NCBI RefSeq assembly: GCF_009856625.1
Contig: NZ_CP047241.1
Span: forward strand, 186,001-250,000
Length of the DNA stretch: 64,000 bases
DNA from: Aquitalea denitrificans
GTDB taxonomy: Bacteria; Pseudomonadota; Gammaproteobacteria; Burkholderiales; Chromobacteriaceae
Direction: 5' to 3'
Shown: piece by piece, positions 43,743 to 52,207 of the stretch
Numbering within the stretch: position 1 is the stretch's first letter
Layout of the letters: each line of letters opens with the position of its first letter
Notes under the pieces: generated by a model
The model's input: the letters and a program-made list of their open reading frames with translations, nothing else
What the model was told of the DNA's origin: nothing
The model's database searches: none
Position numbers and translations under genes: made by a program

Positions 43743-44954
43743 ATGAATTCGCTCCGACAATACGCTTCGCAAATCGGCTTTGCCGGTTTTCTGGTCAGAC
43801 GCATGGGCAGCCAGCGTGTGCTGCAGGTGGCCGGCAGTCTGACCTTTACCACCTTGCTGGCGCTGGTGCCGCTGTTCACCATTGCGCTGACGGTGATTTC
43901 CGCCTTCCCGGTGTTTGCCGATTACAGCACGCGTTTCAAGGTGATGTTGTTGTCCACGCTGGTACCGGAGTTTGCCGGCAAGGTGATTTCCGTCTACATG
44001 CGCCAGTTTGCCGACAATGCGGAAAAGCTGACCGCTGCCGGCATCGTGATGCTGGGGGTGACCGCACTGATGCTGATGTCTACGATCGAGCGCACTTTCA
44101 ATGCCATCTGGAGCGTACGCCGCGGTAGGCCCTGGCTACAACAGAGCATGGTGTACTGGACGGTGCTGACGCTGGGGCCGCTGGTGCTGGGCGGCGGCCT
44201 GTTGTCATGGCGCTGGCTGCTCAAGTTCACCCGTTTCGAAAAAACCATGCCGCTGCTGGCCAGCACGGTAGAGGCCGGTGGCACCATTCTGCTTACCGGC
44301 ATCGTACTGTCCTTGCTGTACCGCATCCTACCCAACCGCTTTGTGCCCATCCGCCACGCGGCACTGGGTGCAATGATTACTGCGGTGCTGCTGGAACTGA
44401 CCAAGCTGCTGTTTGCTTATTACATCGGCCAGGTGGCCAACTACCAGCTGGTGTATGGTGCATTTGCCAGCATTCCCATCTTTCTGTTGTGGGTGTACTG
44501 CCTGTGGATGGTGGTGCTGGCCGGCGCGGTGTTCACCGCCTCCCTGTCTTATTGGGAGGGTGGTGCCTGGCGGCGGCGTTTCGAGCCGCGACGGCGCTTT
44601 CTGGATGCCGTGGAAGTACTGCTGATGCTGGATGTGGCCCAGGAGCAAGGTTGCAGTTTGACGCCGGCACAGCTGCGCCAGCAGGTGAAGATCGGCTATG
44701 ACGAGCTGGGCTTGGTGCTGGACAAGCTGGCCCAGCATGGCTATGTGCAGAAAGGCCAGCGTGATGGCTGGGTGCTGATGCGCAAACTGGCTACCGTGCA
44801 GCTGTCCGACTTGTTCCAGCTGTTTGTCTACCGGGCAGACCTGGCCAATGACGATGATGTCGGCCAGGGCATTGAAGTCTTGCTGGGCAGTGTCACGGAG
44901 CGGCTTCAGACCGTTTCGCTGGATGACTTTGCCCGTCGGCTGGGGCGGAAGTAG
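43743..44954 (+). CDS. YihY/BrkB family (UPF0761) inner-membrane protein
   Basis: A 403-residue protein with about six membrane helices in its first 280 residues and a soluble winged-helix-like C-terminus. TFTTLLALVPLFTIALTVIS (split: TFTTLLALVPLF, TIALTVIS) near residue 39 and ALGAMITAVLLELTKLLF near 205 match YihY/BrkB. The older name ribonuclease BN is an error carried by databases; no nuclease motif is seen. ATG 43743 is preferred over the upstream 43617. Its 3' end overlaps a DUF3025 gene by 49 bases on the other strand. Confidence 0.9.
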   Translation: MNSLRQYASQIGFAGFLVRRMGSQRVLQVAGSLTFTTLLALVPLFTIALTVISAFPVFADYSTRFKVMLLSTLVPEFAGKVISVYMRQFADNAEKLTAAGIVMLGVTALMLMSTIERTFNAIWSVRRGRPWLQQSMVYWTVLTLGPLVLGGGLLSWRWLLKFTRFEKTMPLLASTVEAGGTILLTGIVLSLLYRILPNRFVPIRHAALGAMITAVLLELTKLLFAYYIGQVANYQLVYGAFASIPIFLLWVYCLWMVVLAGAVFTASLSYWEGGAWRRRFEPRRRFLDAVEVLLMLDVAQEQGCSLTPAQLRQQVKIGYDELGLVLDKLAQHGYVQKGQRDGWVLMRKLATVQLSDLFQLFVYRADLANDDDVGQGIEVLLGSVTERLQTVSLDDFARRLGRK

Positions 44955-45712
44955 TCGGTGTTTTGGTAGAAAGCTGGGTTTTCATTGTCCGGCCACCAGC
45001 CGGGAATGCCCAGCAGCGGCAGCGGCCATAGCTGGCGCGGGTTCTCCAGCCAGCCGTCATCGGCCAGGCGCGTGGCCAGCATGGCATCCAGCTGCTGGCG
45101 CTGCACGGTTGTGCTGGCGGTGAAAAATGCATCGTCCACTGGCAGCAGCAAAGCCTTGCCGCACCAGCCGATATGTGGCTGCAGGCCGACTTCGAAGATG
45201 GCATGTCCCAGCGTGTGCACGCTGATCTGCCGTCCCCAGGCACTGCGTTGTTCCACAAACAGGGTTTGCCACTGCATGTCATCCAGCGCCTGGCCCAAGT
45301 CCGGGTACGAGCAGGCCACGATCACGCCACATTCATCCAGCAAGGTGGCGGCGTCGCGCCGCGGACCGCGTTTTATCTCGCCAGTCCCGATGGCACGCAG
45401 ATGGCGTGCATTGAGGGCGGCCTTGCTCAAGGGCCACGCCAGCCAGGCCAGGGCATTGAACCAGTCATGCCAGTTGCGGCTGCGGGTGGGGACTTCTCCG
45501 GTGTTGCCGATATGCATTTCATAGTAGGCATCGGCTTGCAGATCGCAGCAGAACCGTAGTGTTGCCGGCAGGGTGCTGAGCGGGCGGGCCAGTTGCAGCA
45601 ACTGATCATAATCCTGCTGTGCTGGCCAGTCAGTCAGTGGCAGCAGGTGGGCAAAGTCGGCCAGCGGCTGGTATAGCGGATGGGTGAGGTAGTCGTTACG
45701 CCAGTGGTTCAC
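44906..45712 (-). CDS. DUF3025 family protein
   Basis: A 268-residue cytoplasmic protein without signal peptide. It begins with GTG (MNHWRNDYL). Segments RNWHDWFNALAWLAWPLSKAALN (shown by WHDWFNALAW) near residue 81, KRGPRRDAATLLDECGV near 114 and LLGIPGWWPDNENPAFYQN (shown by GIPGWWPDNE) near 233 match the DUF3025 family, common in beta- and gammaproteobacteria. Conserved Trp/His and Asp residues suggest a catalytic site, but function is unknown. The C-terminus overlaps yihY by 49 bases in an antisense sense, both frames being real by family match. Confidence 0.85.
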   Translation of the reverse strand: MNHWRNDYLTHPLYQPLADFAHLLPLTDWPAQQDYDQLLQLARPLSTLPATLRFCCDLQADAYYEMHIGNTGEVPTRSRNWHDWFNALAWLAWPLSKAALNARHLRAIGTGEIKRGPRRDAATLLDECGVIVACSYPDLGQALDDMQWQTLFVEQRSAWGRQISVHTLGHAIFEVGLQPHIGWCGKALLLPVDDAFFTASTTVQRQQLDAMLATRLADDGWLENPRQLWPLPLLGIPGWWPDNENPAFYQNTDYFRPSRRAKSSSETV

Positions 45713-45745
45713 GGCAAGGGCTATCGCGAAGAAAAGCGTATCTTA

Positions 45746-45778
45746 GGGCCGGCATGGCCGGATGCGATAGTCCGGCCC
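45746..45778 (-). terminator. weak terminator-like hairpin after the diguanylate cyclase gene
   Basis: GGGCCGG and CCGGCCC pair across a long loop with further internal complementarity, 16 bases after the stop of the GGDEF gene. No U-run follows, so it may rely on Rho. Confidence 0.4.
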
Positions 45779-45794
45779 GCTGGATTGGCACCGG

Positions 45795-48077
45795 TCAGAC
45801 GAGTTTCAGCATCAGGTCGTGGCACACTTGATTGCGGCCTTGGTGCTTGGCCTGATAGAGCAGCTTGTCTGCCCGTTTCAGCAGGTCGTCCACATGCTGA
45901 TCGCTATCGCGCAACAGGGACAGGCCGATGCTCACCGTGTAGTGAATCTGCTGACCGTTGGCCTCGACCAGGCTGTCATTCACCGCGGTGCGTAATCTTT
46001 CTGCCACGGCCAGTGCATGTGTGCTGTCGGCCTCCGGCAGCAAGGCGGCAAACTCCTCGCCGCCGAGCCGTCCGGCCAGATCGGTCGCGCGCAGAATCTG
46101 GCGGCACAGCTTGGCAAAATGGGTGATCACCTGATCGCCCGCCGCATGGCCATAGGCATCGTTGATGTTCTTGAAGTGGTCCAGATCCATCATCAGTACG
46201 GCCATGTCCGTGCCGTTGCGCTGGCTGCGCTTGAGTTCGCGCGCGGCTTGCAGCAGGAAGTTGCGGCGGTTGTCCAGCCGGGTCAGCTCGTCCATGGTGG
46301 CTAGCTGGAACAGCTTTTTTTCATGCTGGTCGCGCTGCAGGGCGATGGCGGTGATATGCGAGCTACGGTAGACCAGGCGCATTTCATCCGGGTTCGGTGT
46401 GCGGGGCTCGTTGTAGTAAATGGCAAAGGTGCCCAGTAGCTCGCGCTGGCTGCTAAATAGCGGTGTCGACCAGCAAGCGCGCAGCCCGAAGGGGCGGATC
46501 AGCTCCAGATAGGGCTGCCATAGCGGGCTGTTTTCCATATCGTCAACGATGATGGTGCGCTTGAAGTAGGCCGCAGTGCCGCAGGAACCCACCTGAGGGC
46601 CAATAGCAATGCCTTCGATGATGGCAAGGTACCCGGCTGGCAGCTTGTTGCCGGAGGCCACGTGCAGGTGCTCGCCGTCTTCTGTCAGCAACATCACCGA
46701 ACAGCATCCGCCAGTGAGCTGGGATTCGATCATGGTACAGATCTGGCCCAGGATATCCTCCAGCGGCTGATTGGCGGCAATCATCTCCATCACGGCGTTT
46801 TCTTCGCTCAGCAGGCGGTTGGCCTGCCGGCTGTCGGTAATTTCGCGATCTACCGACAGGATGCTGGTCAGCTTGCCGTTGCTGTCGAATTCGGGAAACA
46901 GGCGGGTTTCAAAAATGTAGCGCCGGTTGTGCGACAGCAGCTCCATTTCAAAACAACGTGGCTCGCCGCTGTCGATCAGGCGACGGCACTCCTGTTCGAA
47001 CTGGGCCACCACATTGTCCGGCCAGCCTTTTTCATGCACGGTCTTGCCGATGTGCTCGTCACGGATCATGGGCGAGTAGCGGCTGACGCTGCGGTTGATA
47101 AACTGGCAGCGCAAATCCAGATCATAGCGGGCGATGATGTCACTGGAATTTTCCACCAGAGTACGGAATTCCAGCTCACGTCGGCGCATGGCTGTTTCGG
47201 CTAGCTTGCGTGGTGTGATGACCTGACTGAACACCTGTACATGACGAGGGCGTGTGCTCGCATCGGCAGGCTGGAATATCTGCTCCAGCCATTCCCAGTG
47301 CTGATCGGCATGTTGCATGCGGTATTCCAGATCCAGTACGGCTGTCGTGCCCAGCCCGATGTTCTGCAGCGCATTGTCCAGCAGGCTGCGGTCTTCCGGA
47401 TGTACGCGTTGCCGCCAGTCGTCCAGGCCGATGGTCTCTTGGTCAGCTGGTAGCCCCAGCAAGGTGTGCAGCGCGCCGCTATTGCAGTTGATCCTAGCCT
47501 GATCAAGGTCGAATTCGCACAGGCCGATGCGCGCACCCTGCAGTGCCGTAAGCATGGTCGAGGCCGGTGTCGATACAGGATGAGGGGTGTAGACCGTATG
47601 CAGCAGTAATATCCGCCAGTGTGCAGGCAGGGTGTCGGCTGGCATCACCAGCTGCTGCACGCCCAGGCGCAATGGCCGTTGTTGGGTGTCTTGCCAGTCT
47701 ATGAAGTGCGGCGGTACCAGCAATGTCGTTTGCTGCTGCAGCTGCTGACACAGCCGGGCAGGCAGGCCGCTGGTCTGCAGGCTTTGTGGGGTATGGCCGA
47801 GCAGGTCGGCACAGCCCTGGCTTGTCACCTGTACCCGGCCAGATTCATCCAGCGCAAGCAGCGCATCGGTCGAGTGCTGTACATGAAAATGCAAGGCATT
47901 GATGCGTAGTCGGGACTGGCGCAGCCGTTGCCAGATACTACCCAGCCAGATACCCGTAGCCAGACACAGCAAGCCTGCCAACGGCCAGTCCCAGGGGGCA
48001 TGTCGCGCCGACTCCGCCCACGCTTCCCCACTGGCCAGCAGCAGAGCACTGCTTGTCGCCACGGTTGCCATGGCCAT
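45795..48077 (-). CDS. membrane-anchored PAS-PAS-PAS-GAF-GGDEF diguanylate cyclase
   Basis: A 760-residue signalling protein. Two N-terminal hydrophobic segments (residues 3-25 and 32-50) place it in the inner membrane. PAS-like domains follow near 55-160, 185-290 and 300-420 (LVENSSDIIARYD), a GAF domain near 445-590 (GGCCSVMLL), and a GGDEF domain from about 600. The active-site motif is GGEEF, with the inhibitory RxxD site (RATD) five residues before it, so cyclic-di-GMP feedback is likely. ATG 48077 is used; an in-frame TTG at 48098 adds seven residues. The signal sensed is unknown. Confidence 0.9.
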   Translation of the reverse strand: MAMATVATSSALLLASGEAWAESARHAPWDWPLAGLLCLATGIWLGSIWQRLRQSRLRINALHFHVQHSTDALLALDESGRVQVTSQGCADLLGHTPQSLQTSGLPARLCQQLQQQTTLLVPPHFIDWQDTQQRPLRLGVQQLVMPADTLPAHWRILLLHTVYTPHPVSTPASTMLTALQGARIGLCEFDLDQARINCNSGALHTLLGLPADQETIGLDDWRQRVHPEDRSLLDNALQNIGLGTTAVLDLEYRMQHADQHWEWLEQIFQPADASTRPRHVQVFSQVITPRKLAETAMRRRELEFRTLVENSSDIIARYDLDLRCQFINRSVSRYSPMIRDEHIGKTVHEKGWPDNVVAQFEQECRRLIDSGEPRCFEMELLSHNRRYIFETRLFPEFDSNGKLTSILSVDREITDSRQANRLLSEENAVMEMIAANQPLEDILGQICTMIESQLTGGCCSVMLLTEDGEHLHVASGNKLPAGYLAIIEGIAIGPQVGSCGTAAYFKRTIIVDDMENSPLWQPYLELIRPFGLRACWSTPLFSSQRELLGTFAIYYNEPRTPNPDEMRLVYRSSHITAIALQRDQHEKKLFQLATMDELTRLDNRRNFLLQAARELKRSQRNGTDMAVLMMDLDHFKNINDAYGHAAGDQVITHFAKLCRQILRATDLAGRLGGEEFAALLPEADSTHALAVAERLRTAVNDSLVEANGQQIHYTVSIGLSLLRDSDQHVDDLLKRADKLLYQAKHQGRNQVCHDLMLKLV

Positions 48078-48186
48078 GCCTGATCTGAAATTATTCAATG
48101 TTCACCCGCCGCTTCCTTGTTTGCCCTTTTCTGCCGGTGGTGCAGGGCGTCATCTCAATCATGGCATTTAGTATGGAAATTGTGAT

Positions 48187-48219
48187 GACGAAAATCAGGC
48201 TACATGCGCCGTTTTCGTC
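48187..48219. repeat. inverted repeat in the divergent dgc-cysG promoter region
   Basis: GACGAAAA (48187-48194) and TTTTCGTC (48212-48219) are exact inverted repeats separated by 17 bases, followed by GTTTTTA. It lies between divergent genes, 52 bases before the cysG start. It could be a regulator site or an early terminator. Confidence 0.45.
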
Positions 48220-48270
48220 GTTTTTATGCAACAAATAAAGTATGCTGTGGCGATTGTTGTGGAGTGATGC

Positions 48271-49692
48271 ATGGATTACTTTCCGATTTTTCTCAAGCTG
48301 CAAGATGCCGCCTGTCTGGTGGTTGGCGGGGGCGACGTAGCCCTGCGCAAGGTACGCCTGCTCAAGGCCGCTGGCGCGCGGCTGACCGTGGTTGCACCCG
48401 AAATGACGGACGAGCTGGCCTCGATGGCCAAACGTGGCGAATTGCAGTGGTTGCCCGGCTATTTTGCTGACGATATGGTCAGCGGCATGCGGCTGGTCAT
48501 TGCGGCCACCGATCAGCGCACGGTCAACCAGCAGGTTTCCCAAGTGGCGCAGCAGCACAATATCCCGGTCAATGTGGTGGACGACCCGGAAATCTCTACC
48601 TACATCACCCCTGCCATCATTGACCGCTCGCCATTGGTGATTGCGGTTTCCTCCGGTGGCAGTGTCCCGGTGCTGGCGCGACTGGTACGCGCCAGGCTGG
48701 AAAGCATCATTCCGGCCAGTTTTGGCCTGCTAGCGGCATTTTCTTCCCGCTTCCGCGAGCGGGTAAAAGCCCGGTTTGCCGATGTTGAAGCGCGGCGTAC
48801 TTTCTGGGAGTCGGTACTGGAAGGCCCGGTAGCCGAAGCCGTGATGAATGGCCGCGAGGCAGTTGCCTGCGAAGAAATGGAAAAACGGCTGGCCAGCACG
48901 GAAGACTGCCCCAGCGGTGCGGTGTATCTGGTGGGAGCCGGCCCGGGCAACCCTGATCTGCTGACTTTCCGTGCCCTGCGCCTGATGCAGCAGGCCGACG
49001 TGGTGCTGCACGACAAGCTGGTGGCACCCGAGTTGCTGGAGCTGGTGCGACGCGATGCCGAACGTATCTACGTGGGCAAGGCGCGTGCCAATCACACCCT
49101 GCCGCAGGAAGACATCAACCAGCTGATGGTGCGCCTGGCGCAGTCCGGCAAGCGGGTGCTACGGTTGAAGGGTGGCGATCCCTTTACCTTTGGCCGTGGT
49201 GGCGAGGAAATCGAAACCCTGGCCGAGCACAATATCCCGTTTGAAGTGGTGCCGGGCATTACGTCAGCAAATGGCGCTGCCAGCTATGCCGGTATACCCT
49301 TGACCCATCGTGATCACGCCCAGTCGGTGACATTTGTTACCGGCCACAAGAAAGATGGCAGCATCGATCTGGACTGGCCGGCGTTGACCCGACCGGATCA
49401 GACCGTGGTGGTGTACATGGGGCTGACCATGGCCGCCGAGCTATGCGCCGCTTTCATCGAGCATGGCAAGCCGGCGGATACCCCGGCAGCAGTCATCGAA
49501 TGGGCAACCACTCCGCGCCAGCGTACGCTGAGCGGAACGCTGGAAACCCTGCCGGCACTGATATCGTCCTATGGCGTTGCATCGCCGGCGCTTATCATAG
49601 TGGGCAGTGTCGTTTCGCTGGCAGATAAACTCGCCTGGTTCCGTCGGGTGGAAAACGGGCCTGCTACAATGCCGGATTCGCAGCAGAAATGA
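48271..49692 (+). CDS. cysG: siroheme synthase CysG
   Basis: A 473-residue trifunctional enzyme that methylates uroporphyrinogen III, oxidises precorrin-2 and inserts iron. The N-terminal dehydrogenase/ferrochelatase domain shows LVVGGGDVALRKVRLL near residue 16 and SSGGSVPVLARLVRARLE near 128. The C-terminal methyltransferase domain shows VGAGPGNPDLLTFRALRLM near residue 220 and LKGGDPFTFGRGGEE near 297. Siroheme serves sulfite and nitrite reductases. It is full length. Confidence 0.96.
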   Translation: MDYFPIFLKLQDAACLVVGGGDVALRKVRLLKAAGARLTVVAPEMTDELASMAKRGELQWLPGYFADDMVSGMRLVIAATDQRTVNQQVSQVAQQHNIPVNVVDDPEISTYITPAIIDRSPLVIAVSSGGSVPVLARLVRARLESIIPASFGLLAAFSSRFRERVKARFADVEARRTFWESVLEGPVAEAVMNGREAVACEEMEKRLASTEDCPSGAVYLVGAGPGNPDLLTFRALRLMQQADVVLHDKLVAPELLELVRRDAERIYVGKARANHTLPQEDINQLMVRLAQSGKRVLRLKGGDPFTFGRGGEEIETLAEHNIPFEVVPGITSANGAASYAGIPLTHRDHAQSVTFVTGHKKDGSIDLDWPALTRPDQTVVVYMGLTMAAELCAAFIEHGKPADTPAAVIEWATTPRQRTLSGTLETLPALISSYGVASPALIIVGSVVSLADKLAWFRRVENGPATMPDSQQK

Positions 49693-49752
49693 AGCACGGT
49701 TCGCCGCAGCGGACTGTGTGCCGATAATCGTTACGGACAAGAAGACGCAGGC

Positions 49753-50160
49753 ATGGTTGGTGTACTAGTCATATCTCATGGCAATCTGGGCGCTTGTCTA
49801 CTGGACTGCGCCCGGCATGTATTAGGACGGGACCCGGACAATATCGCCACGCTGGCGGTAGAAAAAACCGAGGATCCGGATCAGAAACTGGTCGAGGCTT
49901 CTGCGCTGGTGGCACGCCTGGAACAAGGCGATGGCGTAGTGGTACTGACTGATATGTATGGTGGCACGCCATCCAATATTGCCAGCCGGCTGATTGACCC
50001 GGGCAAGGTGGAAGCCGTTGCCGGGGTCAGCCTGCCCATGCTGGTGCGTGCGCTCAGTTATAGCAGCCAGCCGCTGGAAATTGTGGTCAGCAAGGCCATT
50101 ACCGGCGGGCTGGAGGGCGTACTTTATATTCTTCCAGGGGACGGTAATGCTGCGCGTTGA
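49753..50160 (+). CDS. PTS EIIA component, mannose family
   Basis: A 135-residue domain protein. His9 in MVGVLVISHGN is the expected phosphorylation site; VVVLTDMYGGTPSNIA near residue 58 is the mannose-type EIIA signature. It is a single soluble domain without EIIB or membrane parts. Together with HPr and EI just downstream it forms a phosphorelay that likely regulates rather than transports, as in other betaproteobacteria. It overlaps the HPr gene by 14 bases. Confidence 0.93.
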   Translation: MVGVLVISHGNLGACLLDCARHVLGRDPDNIATLAVEKTEDPDQKLVEASALVARLEQGDGVVVLTDMYGGTPSNIASRLIDPGKVEAVAGVSLPMLVRALSYSSQPLEIVVSKAITGGLEGVLYILPGDGNAAR

Positions 50161-50416
50161 AATACAAATTATCAATAAACTTGGCCTGCATGCGCGGGCT
50201 TCGAGTAAATTCACCCAGCTTGCCAGCCGTTTCAAGAGCGATGTGGGCATTGCCCGCAATGGTCGCCGCGTGAACGGCAAGAGCATCATGGGCGTGATGA
50301 TGCTGGCCGCAGCCAAGGGCTCCACCGTGGAGCTGGACGTGGATGGCCCGGATGAACAGGAAGCGCTGGATGCGCTGGTGGCACTGATCAACAATCGTTT
50401 TGACGAGGCTGAATGA
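50147..50416 (+). CDS. ptsH: phosphocarrier protein HPr
   Basis: An 89-residue HPr protein. The phospho-accepting His15 lies in KLGLHARASSKF and the regulatory serine is Ser46 in NGKSIMGVMMLAA. The serine environment fits control by HPr kinase/phosphorylase (HprK), which many betaproteobacteria carry elsewhere. Start at 50147 overlaps the EIIA gene, suggesting coupled translation. Confidence 0.96.
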   Translation: MLRVEIQIINKLGLHARASSKFTQLASRFKSDVGIARNGRRVNGKSIMGVMMLAAAKGSTVELDVDGPDEQEALDALVALINNRFDEAE

Positions 50417-50445
50417 ATCAGCCCGCTTGAGGAGGGGATGGGACG

Positions 50446-52185
50446 ATGAATATCACCCTGCATGGTGTAGCCATAGGTGGCGGCATCGCCATTGGCCGGG
50501 CCCATCTCATCTCGCGCAGCATGGACGATGTGGCGCACTACGGCCTGGAGGATGCAGAAGTTCCAGCCGAGATGACCCGTTTTGACGAGGCAGTGCGTGC
50601 CACGCGCAAGGAGCTGGAAATGCTGTGGGGCAGCATTCCGGAAAATGCTCCGGCCGAGCTGGGTGCCTTCCTGTCCTTGCACATCATGTTGCTGGGCGAC
50701 GTCACCATTTCACGCGAGCCACGTGAAATCATTGAAAAACAGCGCTGCAATGCCGAATGGGCATTGAAGCTGCAATGCGACCTGCTGGTGGAGCAGTTTG
50801 ACGCCATCGAAGAAGACTACCTGCGCGAGCGCAAGAACGACGTGTTGCAGGTGGTGGAACGCATTTTCAAGAACCTGGACGGTCATGCCCCGCAACTGCC
50901 GGCACCGGGTGACCTGCTGGACGACACCATTCTGGTGGCGCACGACTTGTCGCCGGCTGACATGGTGTATTTCAAGGACTCCAACTTCGCTGCCTTCGTC
51001 ACCGACGTGGGTGGTGCCACCTCGCATACCGCCATTTTGGGGCGCAGCCTCGACCTGCCCTCCGTCATTGCCCTGCACCATGCCCGTGAGTTGATCCGAG
51101 AAGAAGAACAGATCATCGTCGATGGTCAGCAAGGCGTGCTGATCGTCAATCCGGATGAGTTGGTCCTTAGCGAATACCGCCGTCGCCAGCGTGCCTGGCG
51201 CGATGCCAAGCGCAAGCTGTCCTCCATCCGCAAGTCCGATGCCAAAACCAAAGATGGCACGGTGATAGAACTGCTGGCCAATATCGAATTGCCACAGGAT
51301 GTCGATGTGGTGAAAAGCTCCGGTGCCGCCGGTGTGGGCCTGTTCCGCAGCGAGTTCTTGTTTCTGGGGCGCGACACCCTGCCCACCGAGAACGAACAGT
51401 TCGAGGCCTACCGCAAGGTGGCCGAAGACATGAAAGGCCTGCCGGTCACCATCCGCACCATGGATCTGGGGGCCGACAAGAATCCCAAGTGGCTGAATCA
51501 CGACGTGGCGGACAATCCGGCACTGGGCCTTACCGGCATCCGCCTGTGCCTGGCCGAGCCGCTGATGTTCCGTGCCCAGTTGCGGGCGCTGTTGCGTGCC
51601 TCACACTATGGCAAGGTGAAAATCCTGTTCCCCATGCTCAATTCGCTGGGTGAACTCAAGCAATCCATTGCCCAACTGGATTACGCCAAGCAGGAATTGC
51701 ACGAAGAAGGCCTGCCATTCGATGAAAAGGTGGAAGTGGGCGCGATGATTGAAATCCCGTCCGCTGCGCTGGTGGTGGGCAGTTTCATCAAATATGTCGA
51801 CTTCCTGTCCATCGGCACCAACGACCTGATCCAGTACACCCTGGCCATCGACCGTAACGACGATTCGGTCAGCCATCTGTACGACCCGGTACATCCGGCG
51901 GTGCTCAAGCTGATCCTGCATACCATCCGCACCGGCATCAAGGGTGGGGTGCCGGTGTCGGTGTGCGGCGAGATGGCAGGCGACCCGCGGCTTACCCGGC
52001 TGCTGCTGGGCATGGGGCTGCGCAAGTTCTCCATGCACCCGGCCAGCCTGCTGGCGGTGAAGCGCATGGTACTCAATACCCACCTGGACGATATCGCCCC
52101 CATTGCGGGACGCATGCTTCGATCCGAAGACCCTGATAAAATCGCCGATCTTTTGCAACTGCTGAATACCGAGCCGGATGCCTGA
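50446..52185 (+). CDS. ptsI: PTS enzyme I
   Basis: A 579-residue phosphoenolpyruvate-protein phosphotransferase that starts the phosphorelay to HPr. The phospho-histidine motif is GGATSHTAILGRSLDLPSV (shown by GGATSHTA) near residue 188; the PEP-binding part has EIPSAALVVGSFIKYVDFLSIGTNDL (shown by FLSIGTNDLIQY) near 455 and CGEMAGDP near 508. The gene ends inside a terminator hairpin that covers its stop codon. It is the last of three PTS genes. Confidence 0.97.
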   Translation: MNITLHGVAIGGGIAIGRAHLISRSMDDVAHYGLEDAEVPAEMTRFDEAVRATRKELEMLWGSIPENAPAELGAFLSLHIMLLGDVTISREPREIIEKQRCNAEWALKLQCDLLVEQFDAIEEDYLRERKNDVLQVVERIFKNLDGHAPQLPAPGDLLDDTILVAHDLSPADMVYFKDSNFAAFVTDVGGATSHTAILGRSLDLPSVIALHHARELIREEEQIIVDGQQGVLIVNPDELVLSEYRRRQRAWRDAKRKLSSIRKSDAKTKDGTVIELLANIELPQDVDVVKSSGAAGVGLFRSEFLFLGRDTLPTENEQFEAYRKVAEDMKGLPVTIRTMDLGADKNPKWLNHDVADNPALGLTGIRLCLAEPLMFRAQLRALLRASHYGKVKILFPMLNSLGELKQSIAQLDYAKQELHEEGLPFDEKVEVGAMIEIPSAALVVGSFIKYVDFLSIGTNDLIQYTLAIDRNDDSVSHLYDPVHPAVLKLILHTIRTGIKGGVPVSVCGEMAGDPRLTRLLLGMGLRKFSMHPASLLAVKRMVLNTHLDDIAPIAGRMLRSEDPDKIADLLQLLNTEPDA

Positions 52186-52197
52186 TCCGGCTTTTTT
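52172..52197 (+). terminator. terminator overlapping the ptsI stop codon
   Basis: AGCCGGAT and ATCCGGCT form a perfect 8-bp stem with a 5-base loop, followed by TTTTTT. The stem includes the last two codons, and the stop codon lies in the loop. It divides the PTS operon from the lipopolysaccharide genes. Confidence 0.88.
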
Positions 52198-52207
52198 CAC
52201 CCAATCT

